Assembly: GCF_003752595.1 (NCBI RefSeq)
Contig: NZ_RKIJ01000011.1
Span: 303,322-367,321 of the forward strand
Reading direction: 5' to 3'
Length of the DNA: 64,000 nt
Source: Cellulomonas sp. PhB143
GTDB taxonomy: Bacteria; Actinomycetota; Actinomycetes; Actinomycetales; Cellulomonadaceae
The notes under the pieces are model-generated. The model ran no database searches. It saw only the letters and a list, made by a program, of their open reading frames with translations, and was not told the DNA's origin. Positions within the stretch are counted from its first letter, which is position 1. Each line of letters begins with the position of its first letter. Of the stretch, positions 30,001 through 37,630 are shown in pieces. The translations under genes were made by a program, and so were the position numbers.

Positions 30001-31516
30001 GGCCGACGCCTACGACGTCACGCGGCTCCCGCAGCGTCGGGACTCGGAGCTCCTGCTCGGCGTCGCGGACCTGCCGGACCGCCAGGCGCAGGTGCCCGTG
30101 TACTTCACGCCCGACACCGACGGGCACCTCGCCGTGTTCGGCACGGGGGGCGCCGGCAAGAGCACGGCGCTGCGCTCGCTGGCGACGGCGGCGGGGATCA
30201 CCCCGCGGGGCGGCCCGGTCCGGGTCTACGCGCTCGACTTCGCCGCCGGCTCGCTGCGCATGCTCGAGTCCCTGCCCCACGTGGGCGCAGTCGTGCGCGG
30301 CGAGGACACCGAGCGGGTCGTGGGCCTGTGGCGCATGGTGCGCACGGAGCTCGAACGGCGCGCACCCCGGTTCGCGGACGTCTCGGCGTCGAGCGTCACG
30401 GAGTACCGGCAGATCACCGGCGCCCACGACGAGCCGCGGATCCTCGTGCTGATCGACGGCTTCCCGGCGTTCCGGGACGACTTCGAGACGGGTGCCGGCC
30501 GGGCGGAGTGGTTCGAGGTCTTCCGCGACGTCCTCACGGACGGTCGCCAGCTCGGCATCCACGTGGCGTTCACGGCCGACCGTGCGGGCGCCGTGCCCAC
30601 GTACGTCCGGTCCCTCGTGCAGCGCACGGTGATCCTGCGGCTGGCGGACGACGGCTACGTCTCCTTCAACGCCCCGCGCGACATCCTGGGGCCGACGTCG
30701 CCGCCCGGCCGCGCGATCGTGGACGGCGGGGAGGCGCAGGTCGCCGTGATCGGGGGGACGTCGTCGGTCTCCGAGCAGGCGCTCCTGACGCAGCGGTTCG
30801 CGCGCTCGATGCGCCGGGCCGGGATCCCGGAGGCGCCCCCCGTGCGGGCCCTGCCCACCGAGTACCCGGTCGAGGACCTGCCGGCGTCCGTGGCCGGCCG
30901 CCCCGTGCTCGGGCTCGACGGCGTCGACCTGGAACCGCTCGCGTTCGACCCGAGCGGTGTCGCGCTCGTCGCGGGGCCCCCGGCCTCGGGGCGCAGCAAC
31001 GCGCTCGCGGCGATGGTCCTCGGCGTCGTCCGCGCCGACCCGGGCACGCGGTGCTACCTGGTGGGCCCGGCGCGCAGCGGCCTGCGCCGCGCGCTCGGCT
31101 GGGCGGGCGTCGCTGCCGAGGCGGACGACGTCGCGCGCCTGGCCAAGGACCTGCTGGCCGCGGTCGAGGACGAGGACACCGAGGGACGGATCGTCGTCGC
31201 CGTGGAGGGGATCAACGAGTACCTCCAGTCGCCCGCCGACAAGCCGCTCGTGGACCTGATCAAGGCGGTCCGGCGCAGCGACCACCTGCTGCTGGCGGAG
31301 GGCGAGACGTCCACCTGGACGTCCACCTGGCCGCTGCTGGCCGAGGTCAAGAACGTGCGGCGGGGCCTGATCCTCGCCCCCGACCCGATGGACGGGGACA
31401 CGATCTTGCGGACCAGCCTGCCCCGCGCGCAGAGGGCGGAGTTCCCCCCGGGCCGCGGCGTATGGGTGGCGCGCGGGAAGTTCGTCCGGGTGCAGACGCC
31501 GTGGGTGCTCGGGTGA
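27038..31516 (+). CDS. EccC/EssC-type FtsK-SpoIIIE secretion ATPase with N-terminal FHA domain
   Basis: The motor of a type VII-like secretion system, 1492 residues. Residues 1-80 look ubiquitin-like (YukD type). An FHA domain covers about 98-190 (GIGR, SKRHA, ANG). Two membrane helices lie at about 240-280, and a coiled cytoplasmic region follows. Three FtsK/SpoIIIE ATPase domains are visible. The first has Walker A GGTTGAGKSE (Lys714) and Walker B VIVVDEFAAL. The second has GTGGAGKST (Lys1041) but LIDGF without the catalytic Glu. The third has GPPASGRSN with Arg1319 in the Lys position. Only the first therefore looks fully active, as in EccC where the later domains mainly bind substrate. 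GTG start overlaps the preceding gene; WXG100 genes follow. Confidence 0.95.
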   Translation: MKVNVTLARPDGTRDDIVVTADAGATISEVARTIARLDPRGTAPSGAPTLRAQLPGQDEPTVLPPDAALGEAWIGSGAVVSLVEPDAVRREHRAAPVRGSLEVEQGPDAGLRFELREGTVGIGRAPGNEIVLEDPQVSKRHARIEVGESIEVVDLGAANGIVVDGGLVPRVRITSAQRLVLGDSVVVVRRTAPPGGVTGVRARPGPVPFNRSPRVEERYTGATYEAPEVPAEQDPRDFPLFALLAPILMGGGMFAITSNPMSLLFVVLTPLMLVGNFLMQGKSKKRRLERDVRVFDERLEALHAKLGAERERERSVRLREAPAMPLVYAEAMRRGALLWTRRPEHWSFLNVRLGTGRMPSRNTIAVRDERAHLPDFQARIDALEVRYSTIGSVPVVENLTDAGAIGFAGPPAHTVGSLDAALVQLTALHSPAELVVAGLVSPAWTGPLQWLKWLPHTSSVHSPLGGPHLADSTASAAALVAELEELIARRSGSGAAARRGAVRAQDAAVERGADVGGSGTAEGTGSPLPAVVVVVTDDIDVERARLVQLMELGPEAGVFVLWVARDVRELPAACRTFVGFEDDGRAYGGLVRLGRTVDDLVPETVEPSAATDYGRRMAPVFDAGARNEDATDLPRSISVASLLGHDVFESADAVVDRWRQNGSVYDRTPGRAPARGKAGSLRATVGSAGIDPMHLDLRSQGPHALVGGTTGAGKSEFLQSWVLGMAAEYSSDRVTFLFVDYKGGSAFADCVRLPHCVGLVTDLSPHLVTRALTSLRAELHHREHLFNRKKAKDLLELEKRGDPETPPALVIVVDEFAALVGDVPEFVDGMIDVAQRGRSLGIHLILATQRPAGVIKDNLRANTPLRVALRMADESDSVDVVDVKDAAHFDPAVPGRGVVKTGPGRLQAFQSGYAGGWTSREPARTAIEVAWLRFGAEVRWEEPVRDVRVPGDESELGPNDQQRLVARIGEAHRAAGLSDPRRPWLDELADAYDVTRLPQRRDSELLLGVADLPDRQAQVPVYFTPDTDGHLAVFGTGGAGKSTALRSLATAAGITPRGGPVRVYALDFAAGSLRMLESLPHVGAVVRGEDTERVVGLWRMVRTELERRAPRFADVSASSVTEYRQITGAHDEPRILVLIDGFPAFRDDFETGAGRAEWFEVFRDVLTDGRQLGIHVAFTADRAGAVPTYVRSLVQRTVILRLADDGYVSFNAPRDILGPTSPPGRAIVDGGEAQVAVIGGTSSVSEQALLTQRFARSMRRAGIPEAPPVRALPTEYPVEDLPASVAGRPVLGLDGVDLEPLAFDPSGVALVAGPPASGRSNALAAMVLGVVRADPGTRCYLVGPARSGLRRALGWAGVAAEADDVARLAKDLLAAVEDEDTEGRIVVAVEGINEYLQSPADKPLVDLIKAVRRSDHLLLAEGETSTWTSTWPLLAEVKNVRRGLILAPDPMDGDTILRTSLPRAQRAEFPPGRGVWVARGKFVRVQTPWVLG

Positions 31517-31541
31517 CCGCGGCGACGCCCGGCGGCCCGGA

Positions 31542-31586
31542 GGGGAGTTCTCCCCATGGCCGACCTGCGGACCGTCTCGGTAGCCT
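31542..31586 (+). promoter_or_regulatory. Promoter with GGGGAGTTCTCCCC box upstream of the first WXG100-type gene
   Basis: GGGGAGTTCTCCCCATG at 31542-31558 is an inverted repeat (GGGGAG/CTCCCC) and is identical over 17 bases to 35711-35727, upstream of the other WXG100 gene. A -10-like TAGCCT lies 25 bases after the box (31581-31586) and GGACCG sits between them in both copies. The distance from box start to the start codon is 93 bases here and 99 there. An operator or activator site centred about 44 bases before the likely transcription start fits this geometry. Confidence 0.65.
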
Positions 31587-31634
31587 CCGTACGGCTACGA
31601 GAACACGACCGGCACGACCTCTGGGGGAACACGC

Positions 31635-31934
31635 GTGAGCGGGTACGACATCCAGCTCGACATGACGGAGCTGACGCAGCTCCGGGACGACCTCGTCGCG
31701 GTCGTCGGCGAGCTCAAGGGCGCGAACGACAACGCCGACGCCACCGCGGACGCCACGGGTCACGACGAGCTGCGCGACCGCGTCCACGACTTCAGCCACA
31801 AGTGGAAGATCAAGCGCGAGGAGATGCTCGAGAACGCGGAGAACCTCCAGCAGATCCTGTCGCAGATCGTCGACGCGTTCACGAAGGTCGACGCCGACCT
31901 GGCCCGGTCCCTCGAGGAGGCCGCCGCATCATGA
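31635..31934 (+). CDS. WXG100-like helical protein
   Basis: A 99-residue, almost entirely alpha-helical acidic protein with no signal peptide or membrane helix, the size and pattern of ESAT-6/WXG100 proteins. The expected turn between two helices falls near residues 40-50, but the literal W-x-G is missing; the only Trp is at DFSHKWKIK near residue 57. It follows the EccC-like gene and overlaps the next gene by 4 bp, so it is probably a secreted partner or chaperone for that larger protein. GTG start with GGGGGAAC upstream, and a shared promoter box with the second WXG100 gene. Confidence 0.75.
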   Translation: MSGYDIQLDMTELTQLRDDLVAVVGELKGANDNADATADATGHDELRDRVHDFSHKWKIKREEMLENAENLQQILSQIVDAFTKVDADLARSLEEAAAS

Positions 31935-33382
31935 GCGACACCCGCTACCAGCCGCTCGACGGCGACCCTGCCCTGCTCAGTGCCAAGGCGCGGCGCTACG
32001 AGGAGATCGCCGACGCCATCGGCCGCTCGACCCGGACGCTCGACGCGATCTCCCAGCAGATCGACCAGCGCTCGCTCGCGATGGACGCCACGCGCTCGCT
32101 GGCCGACTCGGTCTCCGGGGACATCGCCAAGGCCGAGCGCCGCTACCGCGAGACCGGTGTCGCGCTCGCGGACTACGCGAGCGCGCTCGAGCGGCAGAAG
32201 GCGCTCTCGGAGACCGCCGTGACGGAGATCTCGCGCCTCGAGGGCGAGCTGCAGACCGCGAAGGACCGGGAGGCCTCGGCGCGCTGGGACCACCAGCTCC
32301 AGGAGCTGTCGGTCACCGCGACCCCGGAGGACGTCACGGCGTCGAAGACCGCCCTGACCTCGGCGACGGGCGACGTGGGGGACGCCGAGTCGGCCCTGAC
32401 CGCCGCCCAGGGGCGCTGGGAGGAGGCCCACGAGGCGAAGGACACCGCCGCGGGCACGGCGATCACGAGGATCAGCGACGTCGTCGACGGCGAGCACGTT
32501 AACGGGCTCGAGGACAGCCGCTGGGACAAGATCAAGGCGGTCGCCGGCTACCTCTACGAGGGGTTCAAGATCCTGTGCGACGTCGCCGGGGTCCTCGCGA
32601 TCTTCCTCGCGTGGGTGCCCGGGCTGGGTGAGGCGCTGCTCGTCCTCGCCGCCATCGGGACCCTCCTGTCCGTGGTGGAGTCCGCGGTCAAGCTCGCGCG
32701 GGGCGACATCGGCTGGGGGTCGTTCCTCACCACCGTCGCGCTCGGCGCGGTCTCGCTCTTCGGCGGCAAGCTCATCGCCGTGGGCGCGAAGTCGATCAAG
32801 GCGCGCGGCGTCGTGCGGGTGGCCCAGCGGGTGGGGCCCACCGCCGCGCGCTCGCGGTTCGGTGACGAGCTGACCACGGCCTACCGCACGCTGAGCCCCG
32901 GCACGAAGGGGCGCGCGGCCTCGATCCTCAGGTCGCCGTTCGTCCGCAGCTCGGCGCAGAAGGAGGCGATGGAGACCTTCCAGCGCTCGGCGTCGAAGGG
33001 CGCGGCGGCCCGCAGCGCCCTGGGCTCCGCCACCAAGGAAGCCTTCCCCAACCCGTACAAGGCCGTCTCGGACCGCCTGGCGGGCAAGGGCGACGTCGCC
33101 TCGGCGCTCAAGTTCGCCGCGCAGAACGGCGACGCGATGACGCGCGGGTCGTACGTGCAGCTCGGCGCCGTGACCGTGGGCGCGGTGGCCAAGGACGCGA
33201 ACGACCTGCACCGCGTCGTCGATTCGGTCGACCGTGCGGTGGCGCACGGGGACCAGCTCGGTGCGGCGACGGAGGGCTCCAAGCCGGTGCTGAAGGAGTG
33301 GGGCGGGAGCTACGACGCCGTCCCCGGCGGCGTGAACATCGTCCGCGACGCCATCGACCTCGGCGTCCGGGTCACGCGATGA
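31931..33382 (+). CDS. Putative type VII secretion substrate (helical N-terminus, hydrophobic middle)
   Basis: 483 residues. The first 190 are a long coiled-coil-prone helical region like the LXG/WXG domains that target proteins to type VII secretion. Residues about 205-290 contain a hydrophobic segment (GVLAIFLAWVPGLGEALLVLAAIGTLL, then a second around FLTTVALGAVSLFGGKLIAVG) resembling membrane-inserting regions of toxins. The C-terminal 190 residues are basic and Ala-rich with no recognised toxin motif. ATGA overlap pairs it with the WXG100-like gene, the usual arrangement of substrate and small partner. It might instead be a structural component of the system. Confidence 0.65.
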   Translation: MSDTRYQPLDGDPALLSAKARRYEEIADAIGRSTRTLDAISQQIDQRSLAMDATRSLADSVSGDIAKAERRYRETGVALADYASALERQKALSETAVTEISRLEGELQTAKDREASARWDHQLQELSVTATPEDVTASKTALTSATGDVGDAESALTAAQGRWEEAHEAKDTAAGTAITRISDVVDGEHVNGLEDSRWDKIKAVAGYLYEGFKILCDVAGVLAIFLAWVPGLGEALLVLAAIGTLLSVVESAVKLARGDIGWGSFLTTVALGAVSLFGGKLIAVGAKSIKARGVVRVAQRVGPTAARSRFGDELTTAYRTLSPGTKGRAASILRSPFVRSSAQKEAMETFQRSASKGAAARSALGSATKEAFPNPYKAVSDRLAGKGDVASALKFAAQNGDAMTRGSYVQLGAVTVGAVAKDANDLHRVVDSVDRAVAHGDQLGAATEGSKPVLKEWGGSYDAVPGGVNIVRDAIDLGVRVTR

Positions 33383-34107
33383 CGGCGGGGCACGAGGTGG
33401 GCGGCGCACGCGGGCCCGGCCGGATCGCCGGCTCGACGCTCCGGCTCCCCGAGGACTGGTACGGGGTCCCGGCCGACGACGTCCCGGGATGGGCCGCCGA
33501 GCTCGCGGGGCTGCTGGTGGCATCGGACGACGACGGCCCGGCCGGCGTCGCGGCGGACGGAGCCCCGGACGGGGGCCCGGACGGCGCCCGCGACCCGTCG
33601 GACCGCTCCGCCCCGGCCGACGTCGTGCGCGCGGCGCTCGTCGACGAGCTCTGCGCGGTGGGGAGCTCGCTGGCGGGGCTCGGCGACCCGGCGGCCCGGG
33701 CGGCGGTCTGGGTGCCGCGCCCGGGGTCGGGGGGCGCCGCCGCGATGCTCGTGCTCGCGCCGGTGCAGGACGCGGCGCTCGCGGGGGCGCAGGCCTACGA
33801 GGACGAGCTCGTCGCCCGGCTGACCGCAGACCCCCGGGTGCTGGCGCGCTCGCTGCGCGCGGTCGAGGGCGACACGCCGGCGGGCGCGGTGCGCGGCGTG
33901 CACGCCGTCGTGGAGGTCGCGCGCGAGGACGGGTCGCCGGACGCGGTCCTCGAGGAACGGGCGGTGCTCGGTGTGCTCGCGCCGGGCTGCTCGGACGTCC
34001 TGGAGGCTACGGTGCTGAGCTCGAGCCTCGTCGAGTTCGACGACCTTCCCGCCCAGGCGCTGGCCGTGCTGGACGGGCTGAGCCTCGTGGTCGAGGACCG
34101 GCGATGA
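33379..34107 (+). CDS. Conserved hypothetical protein, possibly Mog1/PsbP-like fold (paralog A)
   Basis: 242 residues, soluble, no signal peptide. It begins with a beta-strand pattern LRLPEDWYGVP, has an Ala/Asp/Pro-rich insertion (about 50-75), and continues as mixed alpha/beta. The next gene has the same opening pattern (LVLPGTWVSVP) and a similar strand order, so the two look like distant paralogs. This pattern recalls the LpqN/Mog1-PsbP fold of some secretion-linked proteins, but that is only an impression. ATGA overlaps join it to the putative substrate before it and to its paralog after it, so a chaperone or immunity-type role is possible. Confidence 0.6.
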   Translation: MTAGHEVGGARGPGRIAGSTLRLPEDWYGVPADDVPGWAAELAGLLVASDDDGPAGVAADGAPDGGPDGARDPSDRSAPADVVRAALVDELCAVGSSLAGLGDPAARAAVWVPRPGSGGAAAMLVLAPVQDAALAGAQAYEDELVARLTADPRVLARSLRAVEGDTPAGAVRGVHAVVEVAREDGSPDAVLEERAVLGVLAPGCSDVLEATVLSSSLVEFDDLPAQALAVLDGLSLVVEDRR

Positions 34108-34793
34108 CGCGCGAGACGACGTCCGGCGCCGGAGCGTTCCGGCTCGTCCTGCCGGGGACGTGGGTCTCGGTCCCGCTGGACGACCCCGCGACGACGCGGG
34201 AGAGCGTCAAGCGGCTCGTGCGGACGCAGGTCGGGCGGGCGGACCGGCTGGCGCGGCTGCGCCGGGACGCGATCGGGCAGATCGTGGGCTCGGCGAGCGA
34301 CGCGGCGGCGATGGGCGCGCACTCCTACCTCTTCTCGCTCGAGCTGCTCCCGGGCGTGCCCTTCCCGGTCGCGCTCCTCGGGATCGACGCGCGGTGGCCG
34401 GAGGCGGCGGCCGGGCTCCTCGCCGAGGGCGACCTGACCGGGGCGCTGCAGGAGGCCTTCCCCGACGCCGAGGTCGAGACCCAGACGATCGGCCCGGTGG
34501 CGCGCGTCGCCCGCACGGTCCGCGGCGAGCACGACGGCGACGACCACCTGACCCTGAGGATCGAGTACCGCATCCCGTACCCCGCGGGGGACCGGCTGCT
34601 CCTGCTACGGTTCGACGCCCCGGACCTGCCGTCGGCGGAGCCGTTCGCCACGCTTTTCGACGAGATCACGGACTCGCTGCGGTGGACCGAGGCCGGCCTC
34701 GAGCCCCGCGGTGCGGCTGCACCGCTCGGTCTCCGCGGCGGGCGGACGGAGCGCGCGGCGGGGCCGCAGACCACGAACGGAGCCCGAGAGTGA
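34104..34793 (+). CDS. Conserved hypothetical protein, possibly Mog1/PsbP-like fold (paralog B)
   Basis: 229 residues, soluble. After LVLPGTWVSVPLDD the protein alternates strands and helices and ends with a low-complexity Arg/Ala tail. LLLLRFDAPDLPSAEPFATLFDEITDSLRW near the end is the usual closing strand-helix of the Mog1/PsbP-like group, in which proteins of this layout are found. It shares its opening motif with the preceding gene and overlaps it by 4 bp; the stop also overlaps the GTG of the next gene. Function unknown; the operon position ties it to the secretion block. Confidence 0.6.
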   Translation: MTRETTSGAGAFRLVLPGTWVSVPLDDPATTRESVKRLVRTQVGRADRLARLRRDAIGQIVGSASDAAAMGAHSYLFSLELLPGVPFPVALLGIDARWPEAAAGLLAEGDLTGALQEAFPDAEVETQTIGPVARVARTVRGEHDGDDHLTLRIEYRIPYPAGDRLLLLRFDAPDLPSAEPFATLFDEITDSLRWTEAGLEPRGAAAPLGLRGGRTERAAGPQTTNGARE

Positions 34794-35689
34794 ACGACGA
34801 ACCATCCACCCTGCCGCGCGACGTCGAGGTCCCGGTCGGGGGCGCGGCCTGGCGGCGGCTGCGCGGGGGCCCGGTGTGGGCGTTCGGGCTCGTCCTCGTC
34901 ACCGTGATCGCCCTCGTGGTGGTCGGCGGCGGAGCGGTGTACTTCGCCCGGCTGGCGAGCACCGGCGACGCTCCCGAGGGCGGCGCGTGGCAGGTGCTCG
35001 GCACGGCGGCCTGGTGGCTGACGATCGTCGGGCTGCTGGTCGGAGCCGCGGCGCTCTGGATCGGCGACATCGACCGCCGTGGCTCGATGGCACGGTCGGG
35101 CGAGCCGCGGGGGCGGGTGCTGCCGAGCGCGACGAACGTCTCCCAGGTCGTCCCGATCGGGTACGGCTGGCACGTCGGGTGGCTGGCGCTCGAGGCCGTG
35201 CTCGCCGTCGGCATGCTGGCGGTCTCCTCGTGGGCCGTCGGCGCGGTCGACTCCGACGACCTGCAGGGCTATCCGACGGCCTGGGCCTTCTGGGGCCTCG
35301 GTGCGGCGGCGCTCTTCGGGGCGACCGCCGGGTCGCTGGTCAAGAAGGTCGCCTTCCGCCGCTGGGCCGCCGCGCACGCGGCGAGCATGCGGGGCGGTGC
35401 CCCGACGGGACGGGTCTCCCCGTTCTGGCGCTGGGTGACGTTCCGGTTCCGGCTGGACCTGTGGGTGTGCGCGGCGGGGGCGCTGCTCCTGGCGGCGGCG
35501 GCCGTCGTCGGCAGCCTGCTGGAGAGCCTGGGCGACGACTTCGGGTCGGCGGACGACGTGGCGGAGGCGACGGGAGCCGTCCAGGCGCTGGGCGTCGTCG
35601 GCGCCCTGCTGCTGGTCGTGGGCCTCGCGGCGGCGACGCAGTACCGGCGCGCCGGCAAGCCGCTGGGGGCGGCCGAGTCGCTGGCGTGA
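34790..35689 (+). CDS. Membrane protein with about five helices, secretion-block associated
   Basis: A 299-residue membrane protein. Hydrophobic helices lie at about residues 30-52, 66-88, 122-145, 162-185, 220-245 and 265-285, with short charged loops. No family is recognised. GTG start overlaps paralog B by 4 bp, which makes it the last gene of the run that begins at 31635. It may be a membrane component of the apparatus or a partner of the soluble pair. The second WXG100 promoter box starts 22 bases after its stop. Confidence 0.65.
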   Translation: MNDEPSTLPRDVEVPVGGAAWRRLRGGPVWAFGLVLVTVIALVVVGGGAVYFARLASTGDAPEGGAWQVLGTAAWWLTIVGLLVGAAALWIGDIDRRGSMARSGEPRGRVLPSATNVSQVVPIGYGWHVGWLALEAVLAVGMLAVSSWAVGAVDSDDLQGYPTAWAFWGLGAAALFGATAGSLVKKVAFRRWAAAHAASMRGGAPTGRVSPFWRWVTFRFRLDLWVCAAGALLLAAAAVVGSLLESLGDDFGSADDVAEATGAVQALGVVGALLLVVGLAAATQYRRAGKPLGAAESLA

Positions 35690-35710
35690 GCCGCGGCAGC
35701 CGGGCCGACC

Positions 35711-35754
35711 GGGGAGTTCTCCCCATGTCGCCGATCGGGACCGACAGCTAGTTT
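35711..35754 (+). promoter_or_regulatory. Promoter with GGGGAGTTCTCCCC box upstream of the second WXG100 gene
   Basis: GGGGAGTTCTCCCCATG at 35711-35727 repeats the 31542-31558 box exactly. GGACCG at 35738-35743 and a -10-like TAGTTT at 35749-35754 follow; the box-to-TAG distance is 24 bases here against 25 in the other copy. Transcription would begin near 35761. That would leave a leader of about 49 bases before ATG 35810. Confidence 0.65.
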
Positions 35755-35809
35755 TGTCCGTGTGAACAAGCAGGCCAAGGGGGCTTGCGACGACGAAGTG
35801 GAGAAGCAG

Positions 35810-36106
35810 ATGGCCAACGTGAACGTGACCTTCGACGAGATGAACAGCGCCGCCGACCGGCTCACCGCCGGGCAGCAGCAGGTCACCGACCTGCTCCACG
35901 ACCTCAAGGCGCAGGTCGACAACCTCGTCAACGGCGGGTTCGTCACCGACCAGGCGTCGGGCGCCTTCCAGACCTCGTACGAGCAGTTCACGCACGGCAC
36001 GGTGCAGGCGGTGAACGGCATCGAGGGGATGGCGACGTTCCTCAAGCAGGCCGCGCAGACCCTCGGCGACGTGGACTCCCAGCTCGCGCAGGGCATCCGC
36101 GGCTGA
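35810..36106 (+). CDS. WXG100 family type VII secretion target
   Basis: 98 residues, all helical, no signal peptide: MANVNVTFDEMNSAADRL opens helix one, and the turn LVNGGFVTDQASGAF near residues 42-56 stands where W-x-G occurs in classical members. Helix two ends in LAQGIRG. ATG 35810 is preceded by GGAGAAGCAG; an in-frame GTG at 35762 would add 16 polar residues but starts right at the predicted transcription start. It is monocistronic between its own promoter and a terminator hairpin, suggesting stronger expression than the rest of the block. It is probably exported by the EccC-like motor upstream. Confidence 0.9.
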   Translation: MANVNVTFDEMNSAADRLTAGQQQVTDLLHDLKAQVDNLVNGGFVTDQASGAFQTSYEQFTHGTVQAVNGIEGMATFLKQAAQTLGDVDSQLAQGIRG

Positions 36107-36131
36107 CGACGCCCCGTTACATTCGACCGTC

Positions 36132-36164
36132 CGGCGGACGGCACCTACCCGGTGCCGTCCGCCG
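36132..36164 (+). terminator. Hairpin terminator after the WXG100 gene
   Basis: A perfect 14-bp stem: CGGCGGACGGCACC (36132-36145) pairs with 36151-36164 around a 5-base loop (TACCC). It lies 25 bases after the WXG100 stop and closes the secretion block. No T-run follows, which is common in such GC-rich genomes. Confidence 0.8.
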
Positions 36165-36244
36165 TCGGCATAGTGAGGGTCGGCTTAGTCAGTCGTAGAC
36201 TCGATGCCGGAACGAGCCACCCCGATCGGAAGGCGCACGTCTCT

Positions 36245-37630
36245 GTGAGCAGCAACCGTCCCCTGCGCGTCGCGGTCGTCGGAGCGGGTCCCGCCGGGAT
36301 CTACGCCTCGGACATCCTGTCGAAGACCGACCTCGACGTGAGCATCGACCTCTTCGAGCGGCTCCCCGCCCCCTTCGGGCTGGTGCGCTACGGCGTCGCC
36401 CCCGACCACCCGCGGATCAAGCAGATCATCACCGCGCTGCACCGGGTCCTGGACCGCGGCGACGTCCGGCTCATCGCCAACGTCGACTACGGCGTGGACG
36501 TCAAGCTCGACGACATGCGCCAGTTCTACGACGCGGTGATCTTCTCGACCGGCTCGATCCGGGACGCGGCCCTGCCCATCCCGGGCATCGACCTCGAGGG
36601 CTCGCACGGCGCCGCCGACTTCGTCTCCTGGTACGACGGCCACCCCGACGTCCCGCGGACCTGGCCGCTGCAGGGCAAGGAGATCGCCGTGCTCGGGGCC
36701 GGCAACGTCGCGCTCGACGTCGCCCGCGTCCTGGCCAAGCACGCCGACGACCTGCTCCCGACGGAGATCCCGCAGAACGTCTACGAGACGCTGAAGGCGT
36801 CCGAGGTCACGGACGTGCACGTCTTCGCCCGCCGCGGGCCCGCGCAGGTGAAGTTCTCGCCGCTGGAGCTGCGGGAGCTGGGCCACGTGCCCGACGTCGA
36901 CGTGGTCGTCTACCCGGAGGACTTCGACTTCGACGAGGGGTCGATGGCCGCCATCGGCTCCTCGAACCAGACGAAGCAGGTCGTCAAGACCCTCACGGAC
37001 TGGACCCTCAAGGACCCGGCCGACATGAAGGCCTCGCGCCGCCTGCACCTGCACTTCCTGCACGCCCCCGTCGAGGTGCTCGGCGAGGACGGCAGGGTCG
37101 TGGGCCTGCGCACCGAGCGGACGCGCCTGAACGGGGACGCGACGGTCTCCGGGACCGGCGAGACGCACGACTGGCCGGTGCAGGCCGTCTACCGCGCGGT
37201 GGGCTACTTCGGGTCCCCGCTGCCGGAGATCCCGTTCGACGACCTCAAGGGCGTCATCTCCAACCGCGAGGGACGCGTCGTCGACATGGACGGCGAGCAG
37301 GTCCCGGGCGTCTACGCCACCGGGTGGATCAAGCGCGGCCCGGTAGGGCTCATCGGGCACACCAAGTCCGACGCCTCCGAGACGGTCCGCCACCTCGTGG
37401 AGGACGTCACCGCCGCCGCCGACGAGGGCCGCACGGCCCCGCACGGCGAGCCGGACGCGATCCTCGGCTTCCTCGACGAGCGCGGGGTCGACCACGTCGA
37501 GTGGACGGGCTTCCAGGCGCTCGACGCCTTCGAGCGGGCGCTCGGCGAGCCGCACGGCCGCGAGCGCATCAAGGTCGTCCCGCGCGAGGAGATGATCGCG
37601 ATCGCGAAGGGTCGCGCGGCCGAGGGCTGA
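36245..37630 (+). CDS. fprA: Ferredoxin/adrenodoxin-NADP+ reductase (FprA type)
   Basis: FAD flavoprotein that moves electrons between NADP(H) and ferredoxin. The 461-residue product begins VAVVGAGPAGIYASDIL (FAD-binding GxGxxG, residues about 10-20), then LFERLPAPFGLVRYGVAPDHPRIK, a hallmark of adrenodoxin-reductase-like enzymes, and a second dinucleotide motif VLGAGNVALDVARVL near residue 155 for NADP. ATGWIKRGPVGLIGHTKSDA near the end closes the FAD site. GTG 36245 places the dinucleotide motif at the normal position; an upstream in-frame ATG at 36152 lies in the terminator hairpin. The 3' end overlaps the minus-strand hydrolase by 62 bp. Confidence 0.95.
   Translation: MSSNRPLRVAVVGAGPAGIYASDILSKTDLDVSIDLFERLPAPFGLVRYGVAPDHPRIKQIITALHRVLDRGDVRLIANVDYGVDVKLDDMRQFYDAVIFSTGSIRDAALPIPGIDLEGSHGAADFVSWYDGHPDVPRTWPLQGKEIAVLGAGNVALDVARVLAKHADDLLPTEIPQNVYETLKASEVTDVHVFARRGPAQVKFSPLELRELGHVPDVDVVVYPEDFDFDEGSMAAIGSSNQTKQVVKTLTDWTLKDPADMKASRRLHLHFLHAPVEVLGEDGRVVGLRTERTRLNGDATVSGTGETHDWPVQAVYRAVGYFGSPLPEIPFDDLKGVISNREGRVVDMDGEQVPGVYATGWIKRGPVGLIGHTKSDASETVRHLVEDVTAAADEGRTAPHGEPDAILGFLDERGVDHVEWTGFQALDAFERALGEPHGRERIKVVPREEMIAIAKGRAAEG

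Noticed and set aside
35762-35809. GTG 35762 as the start of the second WXG100 gene
   Set aside because: It would add 16 unconserved residues, has no ribosome site and coincides with the predicted transcription start; ATG 35810 gives a normal WXG100 length.
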